Shown one piece after another: positions 9,676 through 19,279 of a stretch of DNA of 64,000 nt. The stretch is taken from positions 1-64,000 of the forward strand of contig JAQBQL010000243.1 in the NCBI GenBank assembly GCA_028287035.1, written 5' to 3'. The position numbers and the translations under genes were made by a program. Position 1 is the stretch's first letter, and each line of letters starts with the position of its first letter. Origin of the DNA: Labilithrix sp. Its GTDB lineage: Bacteria > Myxococcota > Polyangia > Polyangiales > Polyangiaceae. The notes below the pieces were generated by a model, which did no database searches, was not told where the DNA came from, and saw nothing but the letters and a program-made list of their open reading frames with translations.

Positions 9676-11226
9676 TCAGGCGAGGGGGCCGACGCTCTTC
9701 TCGACGCTGGTGACGAGCTCGTGGGTCTGCACGAGCTCGGTGAGCGCGGCGATGTCCTGGTAGAGCGGGCGGTCGCCGGTCATCGGCGCGACGCGCGAGC
9801 GAACCGAGGCGAGCGCCGCTTGAACGCCCTTGCTGGGGACGAGCGGGCTTCGCTGGTCGAGGCCGGCGGCCGCGGTCATCAGCTCGATGGCGAGGCACAC
9901 GCGGACGTTGGTGACGATGTCGCGCAGCTTCTTCGCGCTGATGCTGCCCATCGAGACGTGGTCCTCCTTGCCCGCCGAGGACGGGATGGAGTCGACGCTC
10001 GCCGGATGGCAGAGGATCTTGTTCTCGCTGACGAGCGACGCGCTCGTGACCTGCGCGATCATGAAGCCCGAGTGCAGGCCGCTGCCCGCGGCGAGGAAGG
10101 GCGTGAGGCCCGTGGAGAGCGCGGGGTTCACGAGCTGCTCGACGCGGCGCTCGCTGATGTTCGCGAGCTCGGCGGTCGCCATTGCCGCGAGATCGAGCGC
10201 CAGCGCCAGCGGCTGACCGTGGAAGTTGCCGCCGCTGATGATCTCGGTCTCGCCGCGGTCGACGAACACGCTCGGGTTGTCGGTGATGCTGTTGACCTCG
10301 CGCTCGAGGACGCCGCGCACCCAGGCGAGCGCGTCGCGGCTCGCGCCGTGGACCTGCGGCATGCAGCGTAGCGAGTAGGCGTCCTGCACCTTGCTGCAGT
10401 CGCGGTGGCTCTCGGCGATCTCGCTGTCGGCGAGCAGCGCGCGGAGGTTGCTCGCGACGACGCGCTGCCCGGGATGCGGGCGGGCGGCCTGGAGGCGCTC
10501 GTCGAACGGGCGCGTCGACCCCTTCAGCGCCTCGAGGCTCATCGCCCCCGCGACGTCGGCGGCGACGCACAGGCGCTCGGCCGCGAGGACCGCGAGCGTG
10601 CCGAGCGAGGCCATCAGCTGCGTTCCGTTGATGAGGGCGAGCCCCTCCTTCGCCTCGAGGACGATGGGCGCGATGCCGGCCTCGGCGAGGACCTCGGCGC
10701 TCGGACGCATCGGGCCCTCGTCTCGTTGCGCCTCGCCTTCGCCGATGAGCGTGAGGGCCAGGTGCGCCAGAGGCGCGAGATCGCCGCTCGCGCCGACCGA
10801 GCCCTGCACCGGGATACGGGGGTGGACGCCGGCATTGAGGAGCGCGACCAGCGTGTCGACGACGAGCGCGCGCACGCCGGAGTGGCCGAGCGCGAGCACC
10901 TGGGCGCGGAGGAGCATCATGCCGCGCACCTCGGCGGCCGACAGGTTCGGCCCCACGCCGGTGGAGTGCGAGCGCACCAGGTTCTTCTGCAGCTGGCGAA
11001 CGTCCGCCGCGGAGATCCGGGTCTCGCTCAGCGCGCCGAAGCCGGTGTTGACGCCGTAGACGTTGGGCGCCGCGTCGCCGGCCTGCGCGATCGCGTCGAT
11101 GGCCGCGCGCGAGCGGTCCACCTTGGCGCGCGCCTCCTCGGCGAGCGCGACGGGACGCCGTCGCACCGCGACGTCTTCGAGATCCGTGAGCGAGAGCGGA
11201 CGACCGAGGAACGCGGGCGCAGACAT
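9676..11226 (-). CDS. hutH: histidine ammonia-lyase
   Basis: The enzyme deaminates L-histidine to urocanate, the first step of histidine breakdown. The 516-residue protein has full family length. The Ala-Ser-Gly triad that cyclises into the MIO cofactor is at 146-148 in [13 protein letters not shown]. The YGVNTGFG block is at 57-64, and the family NPSVF region follows later. No hutU, hutI or hutG lies nearby, so the rest of the pathway must be elsewhere, or the product feeds another use. A TAAGAA box lies 13 bases before the ATG, and an 18-base-pair hairpin lies 48 bases further upstream. Confidence 0.95.
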   Translation of the reverse strand: MSAPAFLGRPLSLTDLEDVAVRRRPVALAEEARAKVDRSRAAIDAIAQAGDAAPNVYGVNTGFGALSETRISAADVRQLQKNLVRSHSTGVGPNLSAAEVRGMMLLRAQVLALGHSGVRALVVDTLVALLNAGVHPRIPVQGSVGASGDLAPLAHLALTLIGEGEAQRDEGPMRPSAEVLAEAGIAPIVLEAKEGLALINGTQLMASLGTLAVLAAERLCVAADVAGAMSLEALKGSTRPFDERLQAARPHPGQRVVASNLRALLADSEIAESHRDCSKVQDAYSLRCMPQVHGASRDALAWVRGVLEREVNSITDNPSVFVDRGETEIISGGNFHGQPLALALDLAAMATAELANISERRVEQLVNPALSTGLTPFLAAGSGLHSGFMIAQVTSASLVSENKILCHPASVDSIPSSAGKEDHVSMGSISAKKLRDIVTNVRVCLAIELMTAAAGLDQRSPLVPSKGVQAALASVRSRVAPMTGDRPLYQDIAALTELVQTHELVTSVEKSVGPLA

Positions 11227-11273
11227 GCTTCTGGCGCGGTTCTTACCACCGATGCCGGCTCGCTGGAGAGAGG

Positions 11274-11321
11274 GACGCTTCGCCGCTCGCGGAGGAGAGA
11301 GAGCGCGAGCGGCGAAGCGTC
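11274..11321. repeat. perfect 18-bp inverted repeat with 12-base loop
   Basis: The arms 11274-11291 and 11304-11321 are exact reverse complements around a purine-only loop (GAGGAGAGAGAG). There is no T-run, and both flanking genes diverge from it, so a simple terminator role is unlikely. It could be a regulatory RNA hairpin, a protein site or a dispersed repeat element. Confidence 0.75.
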
Positions 11322-11622
11322 ACGTGCCAGACCAGACCATGCGCGATCGCGAGAGGTCGCTCGGGGGTTGCGGAGGAGGCTCCGCGGCGGTTCCACAGAA
11401 CCGGGCGGGCTCGTTCGGCTCCCAGGGCGTCTCACCTACCGGCTCGTCGCCGACAGTGACCTACACCAGAGCACGCAGCATGCCGCCGCATTTACCTCTC
11501 CTGGGTTGATGAAATGGCCGCCAAGTCATTGAAACTACGTGGGGCGGCGGGGTCGCGGGTGAGTCGTGCGCGGCTCCCCTGGAGAACGCTTTCTCCACCC
11601 CCACGGTCGGGGTCGGCGCGAC

Positions 11623-11628
11623 TATGCT
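11623..11628 (+). promoter_or_regulatory. -10-like TATGCT box
   Basis: TATGCT ends ten bases before the ATG at 11639, with no Shine-Dalgarno between. This is one of the clearest cases of the start-proximal box seen across the window. Confidence 0.45.
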
Positions 11629-11638
11629 CCGCGCGCTC

Positions 11639-13318
11639 ATGAAGCGCGCGTCCGTCCTCTCGCTCGTCGCCGCGCTCCTGCTCGTCCGTTCCGCCCGCGC
11701 CGACGAGCCGGAAGCGCCCCCGAAGGCCGAGCTCCACGCCATCCCCGACGACCTCCATCGCCTCGTCCTCGAGACCGGCCGGCGCGAGGTCCCGAAGCCC
11801 GAGCCCGACGCCCTCCGGTTCGTGATCCGCGGCGAGTACCAGGTCCGCTACCAGGTGGAGCGCAGCTTCACGCTCACGCCGAGCGCCAGCCGCATCGCCG
11901 CGCGGCCGGGTCTCGCCCTCGACTCGCTCGGCCAGAACCACTTCGTCAGCCACTGGCTGCGCGTCGCGCCCCGTCTCCAGATCCGCGACGACCTCGAGCT
12001 CGTCGCGCAGGCCGACGTGCTCACCGGTCTCGTGCTCGGCGAGCGCGCGCACGACACCTACGCGGACCTCACGCCGCGCGACGAGTACAACGGCTGGAGC
12101 AACGTCCAGCTTCGGTACCTGTACGCGCAGTACAAGCTGCCGTTCGGCCTCGTGCGCGTCGGCCAGCAGCCGAACCACTGGGGCATGGGCCTGCTCGCCA
12201 ACGACGGCGACCACCCCACCCTCTTCGGCGACTACCGGTACGGCTCGCTCAGCGAACGCATCCTCTTCGCGACGCGGCCCGGCGGCGAGCACAGCGACTT
12301 CACGATCGCGGTCGCCGGCGACCTCGTGTACCGCGACGCGTACGCGCGGCTCACGCGCGGGCAGCAGGCCTTCCAGGGCGTCCTCGCCGCGTTCTACGAG
12401 CACGACTACTCGCGCGTCGGCGTGTTCACGACGGTCCGCCACCAGACCAATGCGCACACGAGCGGCGAGGACGTGTACGGCTACCACGACACGCTCGACG
12501 CGCTCGCGGTCGACGTGAACGTGCGCCACGCCGCGAAGGTCCCGGGACACGACGCCTTCCTCTACGGCGAGGCCGAGGCCGTCTACGTCGCGGGATCGAC
12601 CGACATGCTCCGCACCGCGGACCAGGCGCTGAGCGGCAGCAAGACGGCGCTCCGCAGCTACGGCGGCGCGGCGGTGGTCGGCATCGTGCACCGCGCGCAC
12701 GGCGCCGAACGCACCGACGCGCGCGGGCTACCGTTCGGCGATCTCGTCGGGCAGGTCGAGGTGGGCTACGCGTCGGGCGACGCCGACCCGTACGACGGCA
12801 CCGAGCGCCGCTTCACCTTCGATCCCAACCACCGCGTCGGCCTCCTCCTCTTCGACGAGGTGCTCCGGTTCGCGACCGCGCGCTCCGCGACCAACGCGCG
12901 CGATCCGCTGCTCACGAATGCCTCGCGCCCGACCGCCGGCGTCGACCTCCTCGCCTCCAACGGCGGCGTCTTCGGCGCGCAGTACGTGAACCCCACGTTC
13001 ATCTACCGCCCGCGCAGCTCGGTCGACGTGAAGGCGGGCCTCGTCGTCGCACAGGCAACGAGCGAGGTCGTCGATCCGTACCGCCTGGCGACGCAAGGCT
13101 CCTACGTCGGCTACCGCGGCGGCGACCGGCGCAAGAAGGATCTCGGCGTCGAGCTCGACGGCGGGCTCGAGGGACGCTTCCCCCTCGACTACGGGCTCCT
13201 CGCCTCGGCGGGCGTGCAGGCCGGCCTGCTCTTCCCGGGCGCTGCGTTCGACGACGACGCAGGCAACGGTCTCGGCACGCAGTGGATCGTCATCACCCGT
13301 CTCGGACTCCAGTTCTGA
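11639..13318 (+). CDS. outer-membrane beta-barrel protein (porin-like)
   Basis: The product of about 559 residues starts with a Sec signal peptide (MKRASVLSLVAALLLVRSARA). Many alternating strands rich in Arg, Tyr and Gly follow, and it ends in LGLQF, an aromatic C-terminus typical of outer-membrane barrels. The pattern suits a 16 to 18 strand porin or an alginate-export-like barrel, but the substrate is unknown. An ATG at 11624 is also in frame. It lies inside a TATGCT box, so the ATG at 11639 is preferred. The gene is followed after five bases by a lipase-like lipoprotein, suggesting an envelope operon. Confidence 0.75.
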   Translation: MKRASVLSLVAALLLVRSARADEPEAPPKAELHAIPDDLHRLVLETGRREVPKPEPDALRFVIRGEYQVRYQVERSFTLTPSASRIAARPGLALDSLGQNHFVSHWLRVAPRLQIRDDLELVAQADVLTGLVLGERAHDTYADLTPRDEYNGWSNVQLRYLYAQYKLPFGLVRVGQQPNHWGMGLLANDGDHPTLFGDYRYGSLSERILFATRPGGEHSDFTIAVAGDLVYRDAYARLTRGQQAFQGVLAAFYEHDYSRVGVFTTVRHQTNAHTSGEDVYGYHDTLDALAVDVNVRHAAKVPGHDAFLYGEAEAVYVAGSTDMLRTADQALSGSKTALRSYGGAAVVGIVHRAHGAERTDARGLPFGDLVGQVEVGYASGDADPYDGTERRFTFDPNHRVGLLLFDEVLRFATARSATNARDPLLTNASRPTAGVDLLASNGGVFGAQYVNPTFIYRPRSSVDVKAGLVVAQATSEVVDPYRLATQGSYVGYRGGDRRKKDLGVELDGGLEGRFPLDYGLLASAGVQAGLLFPGAAFDDDAGNGLGTQWIVITRLGLQF

Positions 13319-13323
13319 TCGCC

Positions 13324-16300
13324 ATGCGTACGCTTCCCTTCCTCCTCGGCTCACTGGTCCTCCTCGTGCTCGGCGCTGCATGCGGCGTCGACACCGCGCC
13401 CGAGGGGCTCCGCCGCACGCCGGCCGGCGACGGACCGACCGTGAAGTTCGACGTCACGCACCGCCCGCTCCCCGAGGTGCCACTCCCGAACGACGTCGCC
13501 ACCTTCGCGGATCCCACGAGCCGGACCGGCCGCCGCGTGAACGTGAGCCTCGTCGCGCCGACCGCGATGGAGCAGAAGGCGCGCGAGGACTTCTCGACCA
13601 TGGAGGGGTGGGGCGTCACCTCGCCGATCAGCGTGGCGTTCGAGCGAGTGGCCGGGTCCGACCCGACGCTCGCCGCGCTCGACCTCGAGGACGTGGCGGC
13701 GCGCATGCAGGGCGACGAGCACGATCTGTCGAACGACCCCATCTACGTCGTCAACCTGACCACCGGCCGCCCCGTCTTCCTCGACGTGGGCAACGGCTAC
13801 TACCCGACCGTCCTCCGCGACACCGACCGCTACCTGCCGAACGATCCCAAGGCGAGCGAGAGCAATCTCTCCTTCGAGACGGTCGAGGAAGGCGCTGGGT
13901 TGCCGGCGTCGGCCTACCGCCCCGAGCTCGATCGCGACTTCGACGGCGTGCTCGATCACCCGAACACGCTCGGCAGCCGTGGCATCCCCGGGGTCGACGA
14001 CCTGCTCGGCTGGTACGAGCGCGAGACCGACACGCTCATCGTGCGACCGGTCGTGCCGCTCGACGAGAAGACCGAGTACGCGGTCGTGCTCACCGATCGG
14101 CTCCGCGGCCCGGGACGCCAGCCCGTGCGCTCGCCCTTCGAGAGCGTGCACCATGCCTCGCAGCGCACCTCGGTGGCGCGCCTCGCCGACGTGCTGCGCG
14201 ACGGCCGCCTCGCCAGCTACTTCGGCGACATCGCAGGCACCGGCCTCGACCACGTCGCCTTCGCGTGGACCTTCACGACGCAGCCCACGCACGAGGACCT
14301 CGTCCTCCTCCGCGACGGCCTCTACGGCAAGGGGCCCTTCCAGCGCTTCGCGAACGACTTTCCGCCGGTCGCGACGGTGCGTCAGGTCGCGGGCCTCCGC
14401 CCGCAGGGCGAGGACCAGGGCGACCTGCGGAGCGCCGGCGCCACGTGCGCGACGCGAGCCGCGACGCCGTACCTGGTCAAGCTGAACGATCCCGACGTGA
14501 AGGAGTCGTTCACGACGTTCTTCCAGCAGGTGTTCGGCCTCGGCGAGGGCTCGATCCGCGCCGTGTCGTCGGCGCTCGAGAACGTCGACCACCTCGTGGT
14601 CGGGACCTTCGAGTCGCCGTACCTCATGGGCGATCCCGCCTCGCGCGATCCCGACACGCGCTTCCACGCCAACTTCGTCACCGGCGACGCCGACGTGCGG
14701 CCCGACACGGTGCAGTGGGTGCTCGCAGTGCCGAAGGCGAAGGGCGCCCAGAAGGCGCCGTTCCCGGTGTCCTTCTGGGGGCATGGGGTCACCGGGCACG
14801 CCGACGAGGTGCTCTTCTACGCGGGCGACTACGCGAAGCAGGGCATCGCGCTCTTCGGCTACAACAACCCCGAGCACGGGCTCGTGCTCGGCGAGAGCGA
14901 CGCGACGCTTGCCTCGGCGAAGCTCTCCTTGAACTGCCTCGTGCCGTTCCTCGGGGCCATCACGACGGGCCGCGCCCACGACCTCAACGGCGACGGCAAG
15001 CCCGACAGCGGCGGCGCGTGGTGGACGGCGCACGTCTTCCACACGCGCGACAACGTCCGTCAGGGGATCCTCGACGGGATGCAGGCGCTCCGCATCCTGC
15101 GCACGTTCGACGGCCAGCGCCGCGGGACGCAGGACCTGAACGGCGACGGGCAGCCCGAGCTCGCCGGGGACTTCGACGCCGACGGCGTCGTCGACGTCGG
15201 CGGCCCGAACGTGCCGTACTTCGCGGCGGGCGAATCGCTCGGCGGGATCATGGCGGAGATCCAGGGCGGCATCGAGCCGTACCTCACCGCGACCGCGCCG
15301 GTGTCGGGCGGCGGCTCGCTCGCCATCGACGTGGGCTTCCGCTCGTACGGCGTCGCGGAGTCGGTGACCGCGCAGCTCGTCGGGCCCGACGTCTTCGCGG
15401 TGCCGGCGAGCGAACGCACCGACGCGGGCGACGATCGCAAGATGGCCTCGACCTGCAGCGCCTCGCAGCGGTCGCTGCGCATCGTCGTGAACGACCTCGT
15501 GGACAACCAGGAGATCGAGCTCGCGTGCCTCGATCCCGCCGAGCTGAACGCGGGCATGACCGTGGTGGTCGAGAACGTGCGCAGCGGCGAGCGGCGCTGC
15601 GCCCGTACCGGCGCGGACGGGCGCTTCGTGACCCCGCTGCCCACGAGCACCGGCGATCGTCTCGACGTGCAGGTCTATGGCGTGCCCGACGCCGTCGATT
15701 CGTACGACAGGTGCAAGGCGCGCGCGGACGCGCCGGTCGGCCGCCGCGTCTCGACCTTCGAGCGAGCCGCGCCGCGGACGCTGCCCGTTGCCACCGGGAC
15801 GCTCCCCTGCGACGAGCCGGCCGGCTGCGCGCAGTTCCGCGACACGTTCTACCCGGTGGGCTCGGACCTGGTCGCGCCCAACGAGGGGCTCGGCTTCCGG
15901 CGGCAGTCACCGTCGCTGCGACGGTACCGGGATCTCGCGCAGGCCGCGTTCGACCCGGCCGACCCCGCGGTCTTCGCGCCGTACTACATGCTGAAGCCGC
16001 TCCTCGACGAGAACGGCGCGCGCGCGCTGCCCCGCGCGCTCCTCAACGTGAGCACGGTGGGCGACAACTTCGTGCCCATCGGCGCGGGGCTGAGCTTCGC
16101 GCGCGCCGCCGGAGCGGTGCCGTTCCTGCCGCCGTCAGCGGCGTCGCGCTACCCGGAGTACGCGGACTACGCGACGCCCGCCGAGCTCTACGACCGGCTC
16201 GGGCGCAAGACGCCGATGCAGCTCCTCGTCGACAGCTCGGTGGTCGAGGGCGTGCCGCGCCTGGGGCGCACCTCGGCGGGACCGTCGTGCCGCGCGAACT

Positions 16301-16767
16301 ACACGAAGAACGAGACCACGTGCACCGAGGCGCCGACGCTCGACCAGGATGCGTGCGCCCACGCGCTCTACGACGCGGACTGGGTGAGCGAGGGCGCCTT
16401 GCCGTACGACCAGCCGCATCCCGCGGCGCCGCTCCGCCTCGCGCGCATCGCCGCGACGCACGCGACCGACGACGCCTCGCTCGCCGCGAGCTGGGAGCCG
16501 CGGCTGCGGGGCGTTCCGTTCGGCCCCGACGAGGCCGGCTGGTCGGCGCGCGAGCGCGTGGTCGGCCACCTCTCCCATTACCTCGTCCCCGAGGGCAAGC
16601 ACGTGTGGGACGTGGGCGACACGTGCCGGGCGTGGGACTTCGCGACCTACGGCAACGCGCTCATGGCGCGCTTCTTCGCGAGCGGCGGCAAGGACGTCTA
16701 CTACCTGAGCCATCCCTCGTCGCACGGCTGCCTCGTCACGGGCACCTGCGACTTCTTCCTGAAGTGA
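13324..16767 (+). CDS. lipase/esterase-like lipoprotein with calcium-type repeats
   Basis: This is a 1147-residue lipoprotein (leader ending GAAC, Cys20). Its N-terminus (FDVTHRPLPEVPLPND) resembles the N-terminal domain of Pla-1/VolA type bacterial lipases. The middle has alpha/beta-hydrolase features: an HG turn in FWGHGVTGH and the nucleophile elbow GESLGG with Ser638. Late VGDNF and HPSSHGC segments could supply Asp and His. Two Asp-rich calcium-loop-like stretches lie at about 553-564 and 604-627 (DLNGDG type). An inserted beta domain follows the Ser. It probably cleaves lipids or esters at the cell surface, coupled to the barrel protein five bases upstream. Confidence 0.75.
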   Translation: MRTLPFLLGSLVLLVLGAACGVDTAPEGLRRTPAGDGPTVKFDVTHRPLPEVPLPNDVATFADPTSRTGRRVNVSLVAPTAMEQKAREDFSTMEGWGVTSPISVAFERVAGSDPTLAALDLEDVAARMQGDEHDLSNDPIYVVNLTTGRPVFLDVGNGYYPTVLRDTDRYLPNDPKASESNLSFETVEEGAGLPASAYRPELDRDFDGVLDHPNTLGSRGIPGVDDLLGWYERETDTLIVRPVVPLDEKTEYAVVLTDRLRGPGRQPVRSPFESVHHASQRTSVARLADVLRDGRLASYFGDIAGTGLDHVAFAWTFTTQPTHEDLVLLRDGLYGKGPFQRFANDFPPVATVRQVAGLRPQGEDQGDLRSAGATCATRAATPYLVKLNDPDVKESFTTFFQQVFGLGEGSIRAVSSALENVDHLVVGTFESPYLMGDPASRDPDTRFHANFVTGDADVRPDTVQWVLAVPKAKGAQKAPFPVSFWGHGVTGHADEVLFYAGDYAKQGIALFGYNNPEHGLVLGESDATLASAKLSLNCLVPFLGAITTGRAHDLNGDGKPDSGGAWWTAHVFHTRDNVRQGILDGMQALRILRTFDGQRRGTQDLNGDGQPELAGDFDADGVVDVGGPNVPYFAAGESLGGIMAEIQGGIEPYLTATAPVSGGGSLAIDVGFRSYGVAESVTAQLVGPDVFAVPASERTDAGDDRKMASTCSASQRSLRIVVNDLVDNQEIELACLDPAELNAGMTVVVENVRSGERRCARTGADGRFVTPLPTSTGDRLDVQVYGVPDAVDSYDRCKARADAPVGRRVSTFERAAPRTLPVATGTLPCDEPAGCAQFRDTFYPVGSDLVAPNEGLGFRRQSPSLRRYRDLAQAAFDPADPAVFAPYYMLKPLLDENGARALPRALLNVSTVGDNFVPIGAGLSFARAAGAVPFLPPSAASRYPEYADYATPAELYDRLGRKTPMQLLVDSSVVEGVPRLGRTSAGPSCRANYTKNETTCTEAPTLDQDACAHALYDADWVSEGALPYDQPHPAAPLRLARIAATHATDDASLAASWEPRLRGVPFGPDEAGWSARERVVGHLSHYLVPEGKHVWDVGDTCRAWDFATYGNALMARFFASGGKDVYYLSHPSSHGCLVTGTCDFFLK

Positions 16768-16790
16768 GGGTGCGGCGCTAGAAGAGGAGC

Positions 16791-17687
16791 ATGCTGCCCC
16801 GCGTCCGGCGTCTCGTTCACGAGCTCGTCGCGCGTGCGGATCGCGGGGCCGCGGACGTCGCGCTCGCGCGGCTACGGGCGGTGCGCGGAGAGGAAGGGAC
16901 GCTCGTGATCGCTCCGGACGCGGAGGGCCGCCCGCTCGGTGAGCTGCGCGAGCGCGAGGCGGCCCGCGTCGTCCTGCCCGCCGGGGTCTACGCGAGCATT
17001 CCCACGAGCGAGGCGCGCGTCCGCCTCCTCGAGCTCCTCGCGCGCGCCGGACGGGAGACGCTCACGCTCCACGTGGTCGTCCGTGACGAGGCGACGCATG
17101 CCTCGCGCGCGCTCGTCGATGCGCCGCGCCGGCTCCTGCGCGGCGCTGGCGTGCCGCTCGCCGAGCCGGGCGACCGTCATGCCGGCGGGTTCGTCCACTG
17201 CTTCTTCGACGACGAGGCGCTGCTCGTCGAGCTCGCGCGCGCCGGGCTCGGCATCGTCGCCCGTGACGGCGCGACCTTCGTGGTCGCCGCGACGAAGGAC
17301 GATGCGCCCCTCGGTGCCGACCCGTTCGCGGTGGAGCTGGCGCGCGTCGCGCCGCTCGTGCCCCTCGTCGATCGCCAGCGGCGGAGCAGGTCCCCCGCGG
17401 AGGTGCTCGCCGCGATGCGCGCCCGAGGCCGGCGCACCACCACGGTCCGGACCGCGGTCGGCCGCGCCCGCCTTCGCCGCGCCATCGGCTGGGTCGACGC
17501 CGTCACGCCCCCCGGGGCGAGCTGCTTTCGCCGCATCCTCCTCGAGTGCGCGCTCGATGCCGGTGCGGCGAACGAGACGGTCGTCTTCGGGCTGGACGTG
17601 GGTCGCACCGGGCACGTCGCCTTTGCAGGCCGCGAGGAGCTCGCCTTCGATGTGGCGTTCGCGATCCCGGCCCGAGACGCGACTTGA
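16791..17687 (+). CDS. two-domain protein with transglutaminase-like C-terminus
   Basis: The 298-residue product has no signal peptide. Residues about 50-170 resemble the late part of a class I methyltransferase fold (DAPRRLLRGAG, then GGFVHCFFDDEALLVELARAGLGIV), but no SAM-binding loop is visible. Residues 225-295 look like the compact transglutaminase-like fold of lasso peptide B2 proteins. A PPGASCFRR block carries candidate nucleophile Cys245, and TGHVAFAG carries His275. The assignments are inference. No precursor peptide or asparagine-synthetase-like partner is nearby. A GAGGAG ribosome site sits just before the ATG. Confidence 0.55.
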   Translation: MLPRVRRLVHELVARADRGAADVALARLRAVRGEEGTLVIAPDAEGRPLGELREREAARVVLPAGVYASIPTSEARVRLLELLARAGRETLTLHVVVRDEATHASRALVDAPRRLLRGAGVPLAEPGDRHAGGFVHCFFDDEALLVELARAGLGIVARDGATFVVAATKDDAPLGADPFAVELARVAPLVPLVDRQRRSRSPAEVLAAMRARGRRTTTVRTAVGRARLRRAIGWVDAVTPPGASCFRRILLECALDAGAANETVVFGLDVGRTGHVAFAGREELAFDVAFAIPARDAT

Positions 17688-17720
17688 CGTGCCGGCCGAT
17701 CCAGCCGAAAACCGTGCGCG

Positions 17721-18245
17721 ATGCGCTACTTCGTGAACCTGGACGAGACGCCCGGCAAGGAGCCCTTCGTGGTCGATCTCGTCGAGCAGCCCTCGGGCGC
17801 GCTCGACGTGGTGGTCAACGGCAAGCGCGTCGCGGTCGACGTCGTCGCGGTGGGTAACGGCTCGGCCCCTCCCCTGTCGGTGCGCGTCGGCGGCCACATC
17901 GTCGACCTCACCACCGAGGGGCTTCCGCCCGAGCTCGGCGTCGTCGCCAACGGCCGGCCCACGTTCGCGCGTGTCGAGAGCGAGCGTCACCGCGCCGCCT
18001 CCGCCGCGAAGAAGGGCGGCGCCGCCACGAGCGACAAGGTGATCAAGTCGCCGATGCCGGGACGGGTCATCAAGATGCTCGTCGCGAAGGGCGCGGAGGT
18101 CACGGCCGGCCAGACGCTGTGCGTCGTCGAGGCCATGAAGATGGAGAACGAGGTGAAGGCGAAGGCCGCCGGCACCATCGGCGACGTCCACGTGAACGAG
18201 GGCGCGACGGTCGAGGCCGGCGCGAAGCTCATCTCGTTCGCATGA
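17721..18245 (+). CDS. biotin/lipoyl carrier protein (BCCP-like)
   Basis: The 174-residue protein ends in a biotinyl domain. The EAMKM motif places the modified lysine at K140, with the usual SPMPG turn at 110-114. The N-terminal 100 residues are a beta-rich domain and an Ala/Lys linker, as in carrier subunits of acyl-CoA carboxylases. No biotin carboxylase or carboxyltransferase gene is next to it, so it must serve an unlinked complex. Its stop overlaps the start of the next gene by four bases, implying coupled translation with an unrelated enzyme. Confidence 0.9.
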   Translation: MRYFVNLDETPGKEPFVVDLVEQPSGALDVVVNGKRVAVDVVAVGNGSAPPLSVRVGGHIVDLTTEGLPPELGVVANGRPTFARVESERHRAASAAKKGGAATSDKVIKSPMPGRVIKMLVAKGAEVTAGQTLCVVEAMKMENEVKAKAAGTIGDVHVNEGATVEAGAKLISFA

Positions 18246-19264
18246 GCCTCCCGCGTGTCCACCTCGTGCACGGGCCGACCCCGATCGCGAGGTACGAGGC
18301 GCTCGACGGCATCGTCGGCGCCGAGGTCTGGGTGAAGCACGACGACGCGACCGCCGGCGCGGCCGCCGGCAACAAGCTGCGGAAGCTCGAGCTGCTCTTC
18401 GCCGACGCGCGCGCGCGCGGTGCCGAGCTCGTGGTCACGTGCGGCGGCCTCCAGTCGAACCACGCGCGCGCCACCGCCCTGACCGCGGCGCGCCTCGGCC
18501 TCGCGGCGATCCTGCTCCTCCGCGTCCCCGATCCGGAGCGTGCGCACCTCGCGCCGCTGCCGACGTCGGGCAACGTGCTGCTCGATCGCATGGCGGGCGC
18601 GCACATCCGGTTCGTGTCGCCCGAGGAGTACCGCGAGCGCGGCGCGCTGCTCGAGCGGGTGCGCCTCGAGTGCGAGGAGCGCGGCGTGCGCTCGTACGTG
18701 ATCCCCGAAGGCGGCTCGAATGGCCTCGGCGCGCACGGCTACGTGGAAGCGATGCGCGAGACGCGCCGCCAGATGGACCTCGGCCTCGCCGGCGACGGGA
18801 TATTCGACGTGATCGCGCACGCGTGCGGGTCGGGCGGCACCGCGGCCGGCGTCGCGCTCGGGGCGCGCGCCTTCGACGTGGCCCGGGCGACGTGGGCGTT
18901 CGCGGTGTGCGACGATCGCGCGTACTTCGAGCGGGTCATCGCGCAGATCGCGCTCGAGGCCCGCGGCCTCGACCCGTCGCTGCCCGAGCTCGCCGGCCTC
19001 GTGGTCGACGACGCGGCGAAGGGCCCGGCGTACGGCACGATGAGCGAGGAGCAGCTCGCTTTCCTGGTCCGCGTCGCCTCGGAGACGGGCCTCGTGCTCG
19101 ATCCCGTCTACACCGGCAAGGCCCTCTTCGGGCTCGCGCAGGCGGTGGCGCGCGGGGACATCGCGAAGGGCGCGCGCGTCCTCTTCGTGCACACCGGCGG
19201 GCTCCCCGGGCTGCTCGCGCAGGGCGCGGAGCTCGCGCCGGCGCTCGCCGCGGCGAAGCGCTAA
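18242..19264 (+). CDS. D-cysteine desulfhydrase / ACC deaminase family PLP enzyme
   Basis: This 340-residue fold type II PLP enzyme most resembles D-cysteine desulfhydrase, which splits D-cysteine into pyruvate, H2S and ammonia. The related ACC deaminases open 1-aminocyclopropane-1-carboxylate. The PLP lysine is K45 in GNKLRKLE, followed by the GGLQSNHARA block and the phosphate-binding ACGSGGTAAG loop. Substrate choice between the subfamilies cannot be settled by eye. The ATG at 18242 forms an ATGA overlap with the carrier protein gene. Confidence 0.88.
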   Translation: MSLPRVHLVHGPTPIARYEALDGIVGAEVWVKHDDATAGAAAGNKLRKLELLFADARARGAELVVTCGGLQSNHARATALTAARLGLAAILLLRVPDPERAHLAPLPTSGNVLLDRMAGAHIRFVSPEEYRERGALLERVRLECEERGVRSYVIPEGGSNGLGAHGYVEAMRETRRQMDLGLAGDGIFDVIAHACGSGGTAAGVALGARAFDVARATWAFAVCDDRAYFERVIAQIALEARGLDPSLPELAGLVVDDAAKGPAYGTMSEEQLAFLVRVASETGLVLDPVYTGKALFGLAQAVARGDIAKGARVLFVHTGGLPGLLAQGAELAPALAAAKR

Positions 19265-19279
19265 GCTGCGGGCGCCTCG

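Larger units (their letters stand above)
11227..11638. other. intergenic region between hutH and the 11639 gene
   Basis: About 400 bases between divergent genes hold no convincing reading frame. They contain the long inverted repeat at 11274-11321 and -10-like boxes at both ends (11240-11245 on the minus strand, 11623-11628 on the plus strand). Most of the middle is unexplained. Confidence 0.6.

Noticed and set aside
11566..13323. Upstream extension of the lipase frame giving a 1733-codon protein
   Set aside because: The first 586 codons are out of frame with the barrel gene at 11639 and are Arg/Pro-rich. The lipoprotein leader at 13324 marks the real start.
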